Source: Streptomyces olindensis
Lineage (GTDB): Bacteria; Actinomycetota; Actinomycetes; Streptomycetales; Streptomycetaceae
DNA length: 64,000 nucleotides
Assembly: GCA_000696115.1 (NCBI GenBank)
Contig: JJOH01000003.1
Coordinates: forward strand, 310,001 to 374,000
Direction: 5' to 3'
The translations under genes and the position numbers were made by a program. Within the stretch, counting starts at the first letter, position 1; every line of letters begins with the position of its first letter. Shown here piece by piece: positions 8,961 to 19,434 of this stretch. Below the pieces are notes generated by a model. The model searched no databases, was not told where the DNA came from, and saw nothing but the letters and a program-made list of their open reading frames with translations.

Positions 8961-9902
8961 ATGCCCGAAGTCCTCAAAGCCCCCCTCGTCGTCGAGTTCC
9001 CCTTCACCCGCTCCCTCGGACCCGTCCAGAGCGCCTTCCTGACGGGCCTGCGCGAACGCGTCGTCCTCGGCGTGCGCACCGGCGACGGCCGCGTCCTCGT
9101 CCCGCCCGTCGAGTACGACCCCGTCACCGCCGAGGAGATCCGCGACCTGGTCGAGGTCGCCCCCACCGGCACGGTCACCACCTGGGCCTGGAACCACGCC
9201 CCCCGCCGCGGCCAGCCCCTCACCACGCCCTTCGCCTGGGCCCTGGTCCGCCTCGACGGCGCCGACACCGCCCTCCTGCACGCCCTCGACGCCCCCGGCC
9301 CCGACGCCGTGCGCACCGGCATGCGCGTCCGCGTCCGCTGGGCGGCGGAACGCACCGGCGCCATCACGGACATCGCCTGCTTCGAGCCGTACGACGGAGC
9401 CCGGCGCGAACCGTCCGGGCACACCGGCGTGTTCGAGGACCCGGTCACCGGCATCGTCGCCGCCGCACGCCTCGACTACACCTACTCACCCGGCCGCGCC
9501 CAGACCGCCTACATCGACGCCCTCTCCGGCCGCCGCACCGTCGGCGAACGCTGCCCGGCCTGCCGCAAGGTGTACGTCCCGCCGAGGGGTGCGTGCCCCA
9601 CATGTGGGGTGGCCACATCCGACCAGGTCGAGGTCGGGCCGCGCGGCACCGTCACCACGTTCTGCATCGTCAACATCAAGGCGAAGAACCTCGACATCGA
9701 GGTGCCGTACGTCTACGCCCACATCGCCCTCGACGGCGCCGACCTCCCGCTGCACGGCCGGATCGGCGGCATCCCGTACGACGAGGTCCGCATGGGGCTG
9801 CGCGTCGAACCCGTATGGACCGAAGGCGCCCGCTACCCCGACCACTACCGGCCCACGGGCGAACCCGACGCGGACTACGACACCTACAAGGAGCTGCTGT
9901 GA
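8961..9902 (+). CDS. OB-fold/DUF35 Zn-ribbon acyl-CoA-associated protein, duplicated
   Basis: 313 aa. Two DUF35-like halves. The C-terminal half (from about residue 175) has a rubredoxin-type Zn ribbon, CPAC then CPTC, followed by an OB fold (GPRGTVTTFCIVNI). The N-terminal half has a matching GTVTTWAW segment but no ribbon cysteines, so it looks like a duplication that lost its metal site. DUF35 proteins pair with thiolases or Ltp-type aldolases, as ChsH2 does with Ltp2 in cholesterol side-chain loss. The next gene, a thiolase-like protein, overlaps by 4 nt, which supports a complex. ATG 8961 follows AAGGAG. Confidence 0.85.
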   Translation: MPEVLKAPLVVEFPFTRSLGPVQSAFLTGLRERVVLGVRTGDGRVLVPPVEYDPVTAEEIRDLVEVAPTGTVTTWAWNHAPRRGQPLTTPFAWALVRLDGADTALLHALDAPGPDAVRTGMRVRVRWAAERTGAITDIACFEPYDGARREPSGHTGVFEDPVTGIVAAARLDYTYSPGRAQTAYIDALSGRRTVGERCPACRKVYVPPRGACPTCGVATSDQVEVGPRGTVTTFCIVNIKAKNLDIEVPYVYAHIALDGADLPLHGRIGGIPYDEVRMGLRVEPVWTEGARYPDHYRPTGEPDADYDTYKELL

Positions 9903-10959
9903 CGAGCGCACCGAGGGGCCGCGAGATCGCCGTCGTCGCCTTCGCCCAGACCGATCACCGGCGCGCCCGGGACGAGCTCTCCGAGGTGGAGATGCTCATG
10001 CCGGTGCTGCACGAGGTCCTCGACCGGACCGGCCTGAAGACCGCCGACATCGACTTCACCTGCTCCGGCTCCAGCGACTACCTCGCCGGCCGCGCCTTCT
10101 CCTTCACCCTCGCCCTCGACGGCGTCGGGGCCTGGCCGCCGATCTCCGAGTCGCACGTCGAGATGGACGGCGCCTGGGCCCTGTACGAGGCCTGGACCAA
10201 ACTCCTGACCGGCGACGCCGACACCGCCCTCGTCTACGCCTACGGCAAGTCCTCGCCCGGCTCGGTCCGCGACGTCCTTACCCGCCAGCTCGACCCGTAC
10301 TACGTGGCACCCCTGTGGCCCGACTCCGTGGCCCTCGCCGCCCTCCAGGCGCAGGCCCTCATCGACGCCGGTGACACCGACGAACCGGCGCTCGCCGCCG
10401 TCGCCGCCCGCAACCGCGAGGCGGCGGCCGCCAACCCCCACGCCCAGCTGCGAGGGGTCGTGCCGCAGGGCGACCACCTCGTGCGGCCCCTGCGCACGGG
10501 CGACTGCCCGCCCATCGGCGACGGGGCCGCCGCCGTGATCCTCGCTGCGGGCGACCGGGCCCGGGAGCTGTGCGCACGCCCCGCCTGGATCCGCGGCATC
10601 GACCACCGCACGGAGGCCCACGGTCTCGGCGTGCGCGACCTGACCGACTCGCCCTCCACCCGCCTGGCCGCCGAGCGGGCCGGCGCCTTCGACCGGCCCG
10701 TCGACACCGCCGAGCTGCACGCGCCCTTCACCGCCCAGGAGATCGTCCTGCGCAAGGCGCTCCGCCTCGGCGACGACGTGACCGTCAACCCCTCCGGTGG
10801 CGCCCTCGCCGCCAATCCGATCATGGCCGCCGGCCTCATCCGCGTCGGCGAGGCCGCCGCCCGCGTCCACCGCGGTGTGTCCGACCGCGCCCTCGCCCAC
10901 GCCACGTCCGGCCCCTGCCTCCAGCAGAACCTGGTCGCCGTCCTCGAAGGGGAGCCCCG

Positions 10960-10963
<4 letters not shown>
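9899..10963 (+). CDS. Thiolase-like / lipid-transfer protein, first copy
   Basis: 354 aa thiolase-superfamily protein starting at GTG 9899, which overlaps the DUF35 stop as GTGA. Family landmarks are IAVVAFAQTDH at the N-terminus, GDGAAAVIL, the NPSGGALAANPIMAAG loop and a C-terminal HATSGPC segment. The usual nucleophile cysteine of degradative thiolases is not in its expected place (the segment reads ESHVEMDGAW), as in Ltp-type aldolases that cleave C-C bonds by retro-aldol. With the DUF35 protein and the second copy downstream it probably forms a heteromeric acyl-CoA lyase or thiolase. Confidence 0.82.
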
Positions 10964-12126
<1,163 letters not shown>

Positions 12127-12209
12127 AAGGTCCCCCTCACGTGCCCTGTTGGCCATGGGACGCGATCGCTAGGCTGGCCGCGGACGACGCAATCGGGAGG
12201 AGCACGGAC

Positions 12210-12452
12210 GTGGCCGAGACCACCACCCAGCAGCGCCCGCTCACGGGCTGGGACAAGCCGGACCTGGACCTCACCAATGCACAGTGGCAGTCCAGCAGCC
12301 GTGGCCTGGGGGATGTGCAGATCGCCTTCGTGGAAGGCTTCATCGCCATGCGGAACAGTGGCCGCCCCGAGAGCCCTTCCCTGATCTTCACGCCCGCCGA
12401 GTGGGGCGCGTTCGTCTCGGGAGCGCGGGAAGGGGAGTTCGATCTCACCTGA
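12210..12452 (+). CDS. DUF397 domain protein
   Basis: 80 aa. The core NAQWQSSSRGLGDVQIAFVEGF plus FTPAEWGAFVSGAREGEFDL is characteristic of DUF397. These small proteins are usually encoded beside an XRE-type regulator and an anti-sigma-like ATPase; here no such partner adjoins. GTG 12210 is chosen because GGGAGGA lies about 8 nt upstream. A TAGGCT hexamer at 12170 could be its -10. Function unknown. Confidence 0.8.
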   Translation: MAETTTQQRPLTGWDKPDLDLTNAQWQSSSRGLGDVQIAFVEGFIAMRNSGRPESPSLIFTPAEWGAFVSGAREGEFDLT

Positions 12453-12649
12453 GAGGTTCGACGTCGGCCGCGTCGGTCGATCTCACCCGAGCCGGCGGTG
12501 AACCATCCCGGGCGGCCGTGATCCGACGGCCGATCCGGGGGTGTTCCGCCCGCATTTCCGGACACGCGACCAGAGGCACCGCCCGGGGACCGGCACCTGA
12601 GCCAGGCTGGCCCCGGGAGACAACGGTCGTGTCCCGGAGGTGAGGACCC

Positions 12650-13552
12650 ATGAGCACCCTGCCGGTCGTCGTGGCGGTCGACGGTTCGGACGACAGCCTG
12701 CGCGCCCTGGAGTGGGCCGTCGACGCCGCTCGCCGACGCTCGGCGCCCCTGCGCGTGGCGCACGTCCGCCAGTACGCCCACTGGGCACAGCCCGAGTTCC
12801 TCGCCGCCGGGCCGGCGGACCCGCAGGACGACCCCGTCCTCGAGCGGGTCCGCGCCCACCTGGAGGGCCGCGCCGGGCTGCCGGCCACCGAGTACCTCGG
12901 CCTGGAGGGCGCGACCTCCGCGCTGCTGCCCGAACTGGGCGCCACCGCCCAGCTGCTGGTCCTCGGCTCCCGGGGCCGCGGCGGCTTCGCCGGTCTGCTG
13001 CTCGGCTCGAACAGCATGACCGCCGCCCGCGACGCCGAGTGCCCCGTCGTCGTGGTGCCCCGGCCCGGACGCGAGGTCCACGGCGAGGCACCGGCCGGTC
13101 CCGGCCCGCGGGTGGTCGTCGGCCTGAAGGTGGACGGGCCCGACGAGGCCACCCTCGAGTTCGCCTTCGCCGAGGCCGCCCGGCGCGGCGCCCGGCTCCA
13201 GGCGATCGCCGCCTATCCCTGGCCCGCGCAGCCCTGGATGCTGCCCGGGGAACTGCCGCCGCCGATCGTCGACCAGGACGTGATCGCGGACGAGGCCCGG
13301 GTCCTCGCCGAGGGCTTCCTCGCCCCGCACCGCGAACGGCACCCCGACGTGCCGACCGAGCCGGTCCCGGCCCCGGGCGACGCGGCCGGACACCTCGTGG
13401 CGGCCTCCCGGGGCGCCGACCTCGTCGTTGTGGGCCGCCACCGGCGGCACCTGCTGGCCCCCGCCCGCATGATGGGCTCGGTCGCCCACGCCGTCCTGCT
13501 GCACTCGGCCGCCCCCGTCGCCGTGGTCCCGCCCGCGCCGCCGGAGGACTGA
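12650..13552 (+). CDS. Universal stress protein, tandem UspA domains
   Basis: 300 aa with two UspA folds. Domain 1 has VVAVDGSDDS at the start and the ATP-binding GSRGRGGFAGLLLGS motif near residues 110-124. Domain 2 starts at VVVGLKVDG and ends in VVGRHRRHLLAPARMMGSVA, where the G-x2-G-x9-G pattern is degraded, so only the first domain is expected to bind ATP. ATG 12650 follows CCGGAGGTGAGG. Cytoplasmic; role in stress or dormancy is inferred from the family only. Stand-alone in orientation with the CGNR gene 40 nt downstream. Confidence 0.85.
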   Translation: MSTLPVVVAVDGSDDSLRALEWAVDAARRRSAPLRVAHVRQYAHWAQPEFLAAGPADPQDDPVLERVRAHLEGRAGLPATEYLGLEGATSALLPELGATAQLLVLGSRGRGGFAGLLLGSNSMTAARDAECPVVVVPRPGREVHGEAPAGPGPRVVVGLKVDGPDEATLEFAFAEAARRGARLQAIAAYPWPAQPWMLPGELPPPIVDQDVIADEARVLAEGFLAPHRERHPDVPTEPVPAPGDAAGHLVAASRGADLVVVGRHRRHLLAPARMMGSVAHAVLLHSAAPVAVVPPAPPED

Positions 13553-13579
13553 CCCCGCGGTGCGCGATCCGGGTCGGCC

Positions 13580-13585
13580 TATCAT
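13580..13585 (+). promoter_or_regulatory. Predicted -10 (TATCAT) of a leaderless promoter
   Basis: TATCAT is 7 nt before ATG 13593; no ribosome site is visible. Confidence 0.5.
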
Positions 13586-13592
13586 CGGCCCC

Positions 13593-14192
13593 ATGCGGGA
13601 ACCGATGAGCAGGGACGCCCGGCTCGCCCTGGACCTGGCCCTCACCATCCGGCACGACGGGAGCGGCGGCGTCACCGACGACCTGACCGAACCGGCCGAC
13701 CTGACCGCCTGGGTCCGGGCCCACCCCGAGGTCCTGCCGGACACCGGCCGCTTCACCGCGAGCCCCGAGCAGCTCGCCGCCGTCCGCGAGCTACGGGCCG
13801 CCGTCCGCGCGCTCTTCGCCCGTGCCGTGCGCCCCGGCGCACCGAGCCCCGCCGACGCGGCCCGCCTGCTGCCCGTGCCGGAGGCCGTACGCCTCCTGAA
13901 CGAGGCGGCCGCCCGCACCCCCACCGTGCCCGTCCTGGACTGGCCCGACGAGGCCGCCCCCGTCGCGCACCGGCGGCCCGTCCGCCCCGACGACGAACTC
14001 ACCTCGTCCCTCGCGCACGCGGTGATCGCCTTCCTCGCGAGCCCGGAACGCGAGCGGCTGCGGGCCTGCCACGCACCACGTTGCGTGCGGTACTTCCTCA
14101 AGGAGCACGCGCGCCAGGAGTGGTGCAAGCCGTCCTGCGGCAACCGCGCCCGGGTGGCCCGCCACCACCAGCGCCACAAGGCGACGGCCTAG
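13593..14192 (+). CDS. CGNR zinc-finger regulator (ABATE/CGNR family)
   Basis: 199 aa. The C-terminal Zn finger has CHAPRC, then EWCKPSCGNRARVARHH, giving the CGNR signature at the end; the N-terminal half is the ABATE-type helical domain (LALDLALTIRHDG to RLLPVPEAV). Such proteins are probable DNA-binding regulators. Start options are GTG 13560, ATG 13593 and ATG 13605; I favour 13593 because TATCAT lies 7 nt upstream, giving a leaderless message. Target genes unknown. Confidence 0.8.
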   Translation: MREPMSRDARLALDLALTIRHDGSGGVTDDLTEPADLTAWVRAHPEVLPDTGRFTASPEQLAAVRELRAAVRALFARAVRPGAPSPADAARLLPVPEAVRLLNEAAARTPTVPVLDWPDEAAPVAHRRPVRPDDELTSSLAHAVIAFLASPERERLRACHAPRCVRYFLKEHARQEWCKPSCGNRARVARHHQRHKATA

Positions 14193-14292
14193 CCCGTACC
14201 GGTGCCGCCCGGGCCCGCCCCGCCCACGGTGCCGGTGGTGATCCGGCCCGACCGGTACGCCGCCCGCCCGGCACTTCGCAGGCCCGGGCACG

Positions 14293-14298
14293 TACCAT
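14293..14298 (+). promoter_or_regulatory. Predicted -10 (TACCAT) of a leaderless promoter
   Basis: TACCAT is 6 nt before ATG 14305; no Shine-Dalgarno is present. Confidence 0.45.
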
Positions 14299-14304
14299 GG
14301 CGAC

Positions 14305-14802
14305 ATGTCGTTCCTCCGCCGCCGCAGCGCCACTCCCGCCGGGCCCGACTTCGACGTACTGGCCATGGACCCGGGCGACTGGCCCGGCAACCTCGGTGCG
14401 GGCCTGCTGCCCGCCCCCGACGGCACCTGCCAGGGCGTCTTCCTGCGCTACGACCTGTTCGGCGGCCGCGGTCCCGCCATGATCATCGGCAATCTGCCGG
14501 AGGGCTCCCCAGCCCGCGAGGTCCCCGAGGGCGAGGTCCCCTTCGAGGTGGCCCAGCTGCTCCTGGCGCTGGAGAACGACGAGGAGGTCACCGTCGTCGG
14601 CACCGAGGACGTCCCGGTGATGCAGGGCGACAACCTCCTGATCGTGCGGCGCGTCAAGCTCTCCGAGGGCCGTATCTCCTGCGTCCAGTTCGACCGCAGC
14701 GACAACGTCCTGGTGACCATCGCCGCCTGGGACCGCCCCATCACGGACGACCTGTACGCCCTCCTCAAGCCCCTGCCCGCGGAGCTCTTCCAGCAGGGCT
14801 GA
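14305..14802 (+). CDS. Conserved hypothetical protein
   Basis: 165 aa soluble protein without a recognised domain name. It has a compact alpha/beta composition (segments VFLRYDLFGG, PAMIIGNLPEG, LLLALENDEEVTVVG, NVLVTIAAWDRP) and no signal peptide or membrane helix. Codon use is ordinary for the genome. Start at ATG 14305 rests on TACCAT 6 nt upstream (leaderless). It ends at a strong bidirectional terminator facing the phosphotransferase gene. I do not recognise a function. Confidence 0.75.
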   Translation: MSFLRRRSATPAGPDFDVLAMDPGDWPGNLGAGLLPAPDGTCQGVFLRYDLFGGRGPAMIIGNLPEGSPAREVPEGEVPFEVAQLLLALENDEEVTVVGTEDVPVMQGDNLLIVRRVKLSEGRISCVQFDRSDNVLVTIAAWDRPITDDLYALLKPLPAELFQQG

Positions 14803-14828
14803 GCCCGGCGGCGGCCAGCACACGAAAG

Positions 14829-14862
14829 GGCCGCTGTGCGCCTGGTCAGGCGCACAGCGGCC
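14829..14862. terminator. Bidirectional terminator, 15-bp perfect stem
   Basis: Arms 14829-14843 and 14848-14862 are perfectly complementary with a GGTC loop, between two convergent genes. Flanking ACGAA/TTCGT extends the pairing beyond a mismatch. Confidence 0.85.
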
Positions 14863-14874
14863 GCTTCGTCCCCG

Positions 14875-16014
14875 TCAGCGAGTGCCGACCGCCGCGCGCA
14901 CGGCCCGCCGGGCCAGCTGGCAGTCGTCGTGCAGCCGCCGCAGCAGCAGCCGCTGTTCCTCGCCGGACGGCGCAGCACCAGGGTGGGCCGTGCCCGATGC
15001 CGCCGGGGTCGCGTCGTGCATCGAACGCTGCACGGCCGTCTCATACGTCCGGATCTCACGGGTCAGCACCAGCATCAGGTTCACCAGGAAGGCATCCCTG
15101 GACGCCGGGCCCGCCGACTGCGCGATCTGGCTGATCTGGCGACGAGCCACCGGTGCGTCCCCGAGCACCGACCACAGCGTCGCCAGGTCGTAACCCGGCA
15201 GGTACCAGCCCGCGTGCTCCCAGTCCACCAGCACTGGACCGGCCGGTGACAGGAGGATGTTCGACAGCAGTGCGTCGCCGTGGCAGAACTGGCCCATGCC
15301 CTGACGCCCGGCCGCCTGGGCGATGCCGTGCAGCAGCTTCTGCAGGTCGCCCAGGTCCCGGTCGGTGAGCAGTCCCAGCTCGTGGTACCGCGAGATCCGG
15401 GCCGCGTAGTCCAGCGGGGCGTCGAACGTGCCCGCCGGGGGCCGCCAGGCGTTCAGCCGGCAGATCGCGCCGAGCGCCGCCCGGATGTCGGCCCGGGGCG
15501 GTGCCTCGGCCGGATGCCGCTGGAGGGCCGCCACCCGCCCGGGCATCCGCTCGATCACCAGGGTGCAGTTGTCCGGGTCCGCCGCGATCAGTCTCGGCAC
15601 GCGCACCGGAGGGCGGTGCCGGACGAACGAGCGGTACGCCGCTATCTCGTGGCGGATCCGCTCGGACCAGGCGGGGGAGTGGTCCAGTAAACACTTGGCG
15701 ACGGCCGAGCTGCGACCGGTCGTACCGACCAGCAGCACGGACCGGCCGCTGCGGCGCAGGACCTGCACCGGGGAGAACTCCGGGCAGATGCGGTGCACCG
15801 ACGCGATGGCCGTGCGCAGCTGCGCGCCCTGGGGGCCGGACAAGTCGAGTCTCCCGCTGAGCGGTTGCGCGCCGAGCACCGCGCCGCGCCGGGCCCTGCC
15901 CGCTCCGAGCACGGGGGCCGCCGGCCGCGCGGGGGCGAGGTAGGGGCCGCTGTCCGTGGGACGCGGGTGGAGCGACCGGGGCGGTGCGGACACGGAGGAC
16001 GATGCTGCGTACAT
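14875..16014 (-). CDS. Aminoglycoside phosphotransferase-family kinase
   Basis: 379 aa. Kinase-like fold with Brenner motif [11 protein letters not shown] and the metal-binding Asp in LVDWEHAGW; the N-lobe contains [10 protein letters not shown] (Lys) and VIERMPGR hinge. Family members phosphorylate aminoglycosides, choline, homoserine or macrolides; the substrate here is unknown. The first 90 residues are Pro/Ala-rich. ATG 16014 is used, with a weak AAGGGA site. Codon 109 is TTA (plus 15688-15690), so the gene is a probable bldA target. It is divergent from the NsdB-like regulator, sharing a 234-nt control region. Confidence 0.85.
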   Translation of the reverse strand: MYAASSSVSAPPRSLHPRPTDSGPYLAPARPAAPVLGAGRARRGAVLGAQPLSGRLDLSGPQGAQLRTAIASVHRICPEFSPVQVLRRSGRSVLLVGTTGRSSAVAKCLLDHSPAWSERIRHEIAAYRSFVRHRPPVRVPRLIAADPDNCTLVIERMPGRVAALQRHPAEAPPRADIRAALGAICRLNAWRPPAGTFDAPLDYAARISRYHELGLLTDRDLGDLQKLLHGIAQAAGRQGMGQFCHGDALLSNILLSPAGPVLVDWEHAGWYLPGYDLATLWSVLGDAPVARRQISQIAQSAGPASRDAFLVNLMLVLTREIRTYETAVQRSMHDATPAASGTAHPGAAPSGEEQRLLLRRLHDDCQLARRAVRAAVGTR

Positions 16015-16248
16015 GGGCGAGACAGATCCCTTCGTGTGCCTGCGACGACAGCGCACCACCCGGCCCGGACGCCCGGGATCACCCTGGGGAATGTCCCTGG
16101 GGCGACCGGGTCGGGGTGGCGCGTTCCTACCTGACACCGGATGCCCGGTGGCACACCATCTGGCGCACCCTGGCGAACCCTGGCGAATAGTCGCCCGGCA
16201 AGTCTCCCCGGGCTACTGTCAACTCAGCCGAGAACCTGGGGGCTTGAC

Positions 16249-17742
16249 GTGAGCGGACAACCCAACACCCGGCTCGCGGACCTGTTCGGCCTGGCCGGCT
16301 GGTCCAAGGGCGAACTCGCGAGGCTGGTCAACCGGCAGGCGGCGGCCATGGGCCATCCCCAGCTGTCGACCGACACCTCCCGGGTGCGGCGGTGGATCGA
16401 CATGGGAGAGATCCCGCGCGATCCGGTGCCGCGGGTGCTGGCGGCTCTGTTCACCGAGCGTCTCGGCCGTGTCGTGACCATCGAGGACCTCGGTCTGGTC
16501 CGGCACGGGCGTGCGGGGAAACGGCAGGGCGTCGGGAGCCCGGAGGCTCCCGACGGTGTGCCGTGGGCGCCCGAGCGGACCGCCGCGGTCCTCACCGAAT
16601 TCACGGGAATGGACCTCATGCTCAACCGACGCGGCTTGGTGGGCGCGGGCGCCGCGCTCGCCGCGGGATCCGCACTCAGCAGCGCCATGTACGACTGGCT
16701 GCACACCGACCCTGTCCTGACGGCCGACGCCCCCGACCTCGACCATCCCCTGCACGCCGACCCCGCTGGGTTCGACCGCTACGAGGCCGCCCCCATCGGG
16801 TCGCAGGAGATCGAGGAACTGGAGCGCTCGGTCGAGGTGTTCCGCGCCTGGGACGCGGCCCGCGGCGGCGGGCTCCAGCGCAAGGCCGTGGTGGGCCAGC
16901 TCAACGAGGTGGGCGGCATGCTCGCCTACCGTCACCCACCCCACCTCCAGCGGCGCCTGTGGGGCGTCGCCGCCAACCTGGCCGTCCTCGCGGGCTGGAT
17001 GTCGCACGACGTCGGCCTGGAGCCCACGGCCCAGAAGTACTTCGTCATCGCCGCGCACGCGGCCAGAGAGGGCGGGGACCGGCCCCGCGCGGGTGAGGCG
17101 CTCTCCCGCGCGGCCCGCCAGATGGTGCACCTGGGCCGGCCGGACGACGCCCTGGACCTGATGAAGCTCGCCACGTCCGGCTCGGGCGAGGAGGTGCTGC
17201 CCCGCACCCGGGCGATGCTCTACACCATCGAGGCCTGGGCACAGGCCTCCATGGGCAAGGGCCAGGCCATGCGCCGCACGCTCGGGCAGGCGGAGGACCT
17301 CTTCGTCTCCGACAAGGCGGACGTCCCCCCGCCGGACTGGATGCAGACCTTCAAGGAGGAGGACCTCTACGGCATGCAGGCCCTGGCCTACCGCACGCTC
17401 GCCGAGTTCGAGCCGGGCGCGGCCGCGCACGCCCAGCACTACGCGGAGAAGGCGCTCGCCCTGCGGGTCGACGGGCGGCAGCGCTCGAAGATCTTCGACT
17501 ACCTGTCGATGGCCTCGGCCTGCTTCATCGCCGACGACCCCGAACAGGCCGACCGCTACGCCCGCCTGGCCCTGGTGTCGATGGGCTCGAACTCCTCCCA
17601 CCGCACCTGGGACCGGCTGCGCCAGATGTACCGGCTCACCGCCGAGTACGCCGGATACCCGAGGATCCAGGAGCTGCGGGAGGAGATCAAGCTCGCCCTG
17701 CCGAAGACGAAGGGCAGGGGCCACAACAGCGCACGGGCCTGA
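16249..17742 (+). CDS. nsdB: NsdA/NsdB-type TPR regulator of differentiation
   Basis: 497 aa. N-terminal helix-turn-helix-like segment (RLADLFGLAGWSKGELARLV, then TSRVRRWIDMGEIP), a small hydrophobic patch with RRGLVGAGAALAAG near residue 130, and a long alpha-helical TPR-like region to the end. This arrangement matches the NsdA/NsdB family, which in S. coelicolor represses antibiotic production and, for NsdA, sporulation. I prefer nsdB because the rest of the locus resembles that chromosomal arm; nsdA-like paralogues cannot be excluded. GTG 16249 follows a G-rich ribosome site. Short direct repeats of ACCCTGGCGA lie in its upstream region (about 16168-16190). Confidence 0.65.
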   Translation: MSGQPNTRLADLFGLAGWSKGELARLVNRQAAAMGHPQLSTDTSRVRRWIDMGEIPRDPVPRVLAALFTERLGRVVTIEDLGLVRHGRAGKRQGVGSPEAPDGVPWAPERTAAVLTEFTGMDLMLNRRGLVGAGAALAAGSALSSAMYDWLHTDPVLTADAPDLDHPLHADPAGFDRYEAAPIGSQEIEELERSVEVFRAWDAARGGGLQRKAVVGQLNEVGGMLAYRHPPHLQRRLWGVAANLAVLAGWMSHDVGLEPTAQKYFVIAAHAAREGGDRPRAGEALSRAARQMVHLGRPDDALDLMKLATSGSGEEVLPRTRAMLYTIEAWAQASMGKGQAMRRTLGQAEDLFVSDKADVPPPDWMQTFKEEDLYGMQALAYRTLAEFEPGAAAHAQHYAEKALALRVDGRQRSKIFDYLSMASACFIADDPEQADRYARLALVSMGSNSSHRTWDRLRQMYRLTAEYAGYPRIQELREEIKLALPKTKGRGHNSARA

Positions 17743-17747
17743 TGTTC

Positions 17748-19160
17748 CTATGACGTGACCTTGACGGCGAGCAGACAGGCGTTGTCCTCGCGCTCGCCGG
17801 CGCCGAACTCCTCGACGACCGTCCGTACGCAGTCCTCCGCGGTGCGGTCGCCGGTGAGGCGTGGGGCCAGGTCGAGGAGGAGGTTCGCGGCCGCCGTTCC
17901 CGTGTGCCCGGGCACCAGCCCGTCGGTGTGCAGGAGCAGCAGGTCGCCCACCTGGAGGGTTTCCTCGGCCTGCCCGTAGACCGGCCCCGAGGTGGCGCCC
18001 AGCAGGACGCCGTCCGGTGCGCTCAGCGCGCGCCCCGTCCCGTCGCGGAACAGCAGCGGGGCGGGGTGTCCGGCCTGCGCCCACACCAGGGTGCGGGTGC
18101 CGGGCCGGTAGCGGCAGCAGATGGCGCTGCCGAGGGCGGGTTGCACGGTGGCGTCGAGTAACTGGTTCAGCCAGGCCATCAGTTGTCCGGGCTGCGCGCC
18201 GGCCATCGCCATGCCGCGTACGGCACCGAGCAGCATGGTCATGTTCGATGTGACGCCGACCCCCTGCCCGGTGAGGTCGCCGACGCTGAGGAGTGTCTCG
18301 CCGCCGGTCAGTTCGAGCGCGTCGTACCAGTCGCCGCCGATGAGGGTGGTCGTGGACGCCTGCAAGCGCCGGGCCGCGAGGTCCAGGGTCCGCGGGCCCC
18401 GGTGCGGGAGCCGCAGGGAGCCGCGCCATGGCGGCAGCACGGCCTCCTGCAGCTCGACCGCGAGCCGGTGCTCGGTCCGCGCGGCCTCCCGCTGGTGGTG
18501 CAGCGAGTCACGGGTCTCGCTCACCACCCGCTGGCTGCGGCGCAGTTCACTGACGTCGCGCAGCACGGCCCACATCGAGGCGGTGCTGCCGTCGGTGTCG
18601 AGCACCGGTTCGCCCATCATGTGCACGGTCCGGACGTCACCGTCCCGGCGTGCGATGCGGAACTCGCCGTCGATGGGCCGGGCGTCGACGAGGCAGTTCG
18701 TGACCATCGCCGTCAGCTTCGGCCGGTCCTCGTCGAGCACCAGGGACGGCAGCTCGTCGAGGGTGAGCGGGGGAGCGGCGGGGTCGCGGCCGAGGATCCG
18801 GTAGAGCTCCCCGGACCAACTGGCCTCGTCCGTCAGCAGGTTCCATTCGGCGCTGCCGACCCGGCTGAGCAGCGAGCCCTGCGGGGGCGTGGCCGGGTCC
18901 GGCGTCGGCGCCGTGGGCAGAGGGCCGTCCCGCAGCTGGGCCAGATGCTCGTCGAGGTCGTTGAGCTGGTGCAGGGCCAGGTCGCAGAGGGCGCGTTGCC
19001 AGCGTCCCCGCGGGTGGTCCGGTCCGTCGTCCTCCTCGGCGCCCCGGCGCACGGCGTCCACGTCGCCCTTGAGCCGCCGCGTCTGCGATATGAGCGCGTC
19101 GACCGAGCCGCGTCCGGGCGGCTGGGCGGCTGGGCGGTCCGCGGAGAGGTGGGACGGCAT
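17748..19160 (-). CDS. PAS-PP2C (SpoIIE-type) serine phosphatase
   Basis: 470 aa. N-terminal helical part, a PAS domain at roughly 105-225 (SAEWNLLTDEASWSGELY to VLRDVSELRR), then a SpoIIE/RsbU-type PP2C domain to the end. Metal-binding aspartates are in IGGDWYDA, SVGDLTGQG, HTDGLVPG and REDNACLL, so activity is expected. Such enzymes dephosphorylate anti-anti-sigma factors in partner-switching networks. The sigma factor and RsbW-like ATPase are about 38 kb away, so a link is only possible. ATG 19160 has CGGAG upstream. Codon 334 is TTA (plus 18159-18161): candidate bldA dependence. It converges with the NsdB-like gene with a 5-nt gap. Confidence 0.85.
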   Translation of the reverse strand: MPSHLSADRPAAQPPGRGSVDALISQTRRLKGDVDAVRRGAEEDDGPDHPRGRWQRALCDLALHQLNDLDEHLAQLRDGPLPTAPTPDPATPPQGSLLSRVGSAEWNLLTDEASWSGELYRILGRDPAAPPLTLDELPSLVLDEDRPKLTAMVTNCLVDARPIDGEFRIARRDGDVRTVHMMGEPVLDTDGSTASMWAVLRDVSELRRSQRVVSETRDSLHHQREAARTEHRLAVELQEAVLPPWRGSLRLPHRGPRTLDLAARRLQASTTTLIGGDWYDALELTGGETLLSVGDLTGQGVGVTSNMTMLLGAVRGMAMAGAQPGQLMAWLNQLLDATVQPALGSAICCRYRPGTRTLVWAQAGHPAPLLFRDGTGRALSAPDGVLLGATSGPVYGQAEETLQVGDLLLLHTDGLVPGHTGTAAANLLLDLAPRLTGDRTAEDCVRTVVEEFGAGEREDNACLLAVKVTS

Positions 19161-19214
19161 GACGCACTCCGATGCGGGGACGGTACGGCCAAGGCGGACG
19201 GAGGGACCGGTTAC

Positions 19215-19294
19215 GACTGTGGCACAGCCCGCGACGCCCTGTAAGGGATTTGGCACCACACGATACGGTGGTGCTTCTGGCATATGCCACAGTC
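19215..19294. promoter_or_regulatory. Cluster of nested inverted repeats upstream of the PP2C gene
   Basis: Three palindromes fall within 80 nt: a 10-bp outer repeat GACTGTGGCA (19215-19224) with TGCCACAGTC (19285-19294); GCACCAC (19253-19259) with GTGGTGC (19268-19274); and TGGCATATGCCA (19278-19289). The last resembles TGGC-type sites bound by AdpA-like regulators. They lie 55-135 nt upstream of the PP2C start. Confidence 0.5.
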
Positions 19295-19434
19295 TCACGG
19301 AGTTACTCCGAGGTAGGTGCGAGACGTGTCCCCCGGGGGCTCAAGTCGTAGATTACACAGGGTATTTGACGCCCTGTCGGGATGCCGACGTCGACTCCCG
19401 CGCATGTTCGACGACCCTGTGTTCGATGCCTGGG

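Noticed and set aside
10261..10290. Possible TTA codon in the first thiolase-like gene
   Set aside because: The triplet is out of frame (GTC CTT ACC), so it is not a leucine TTA codon.
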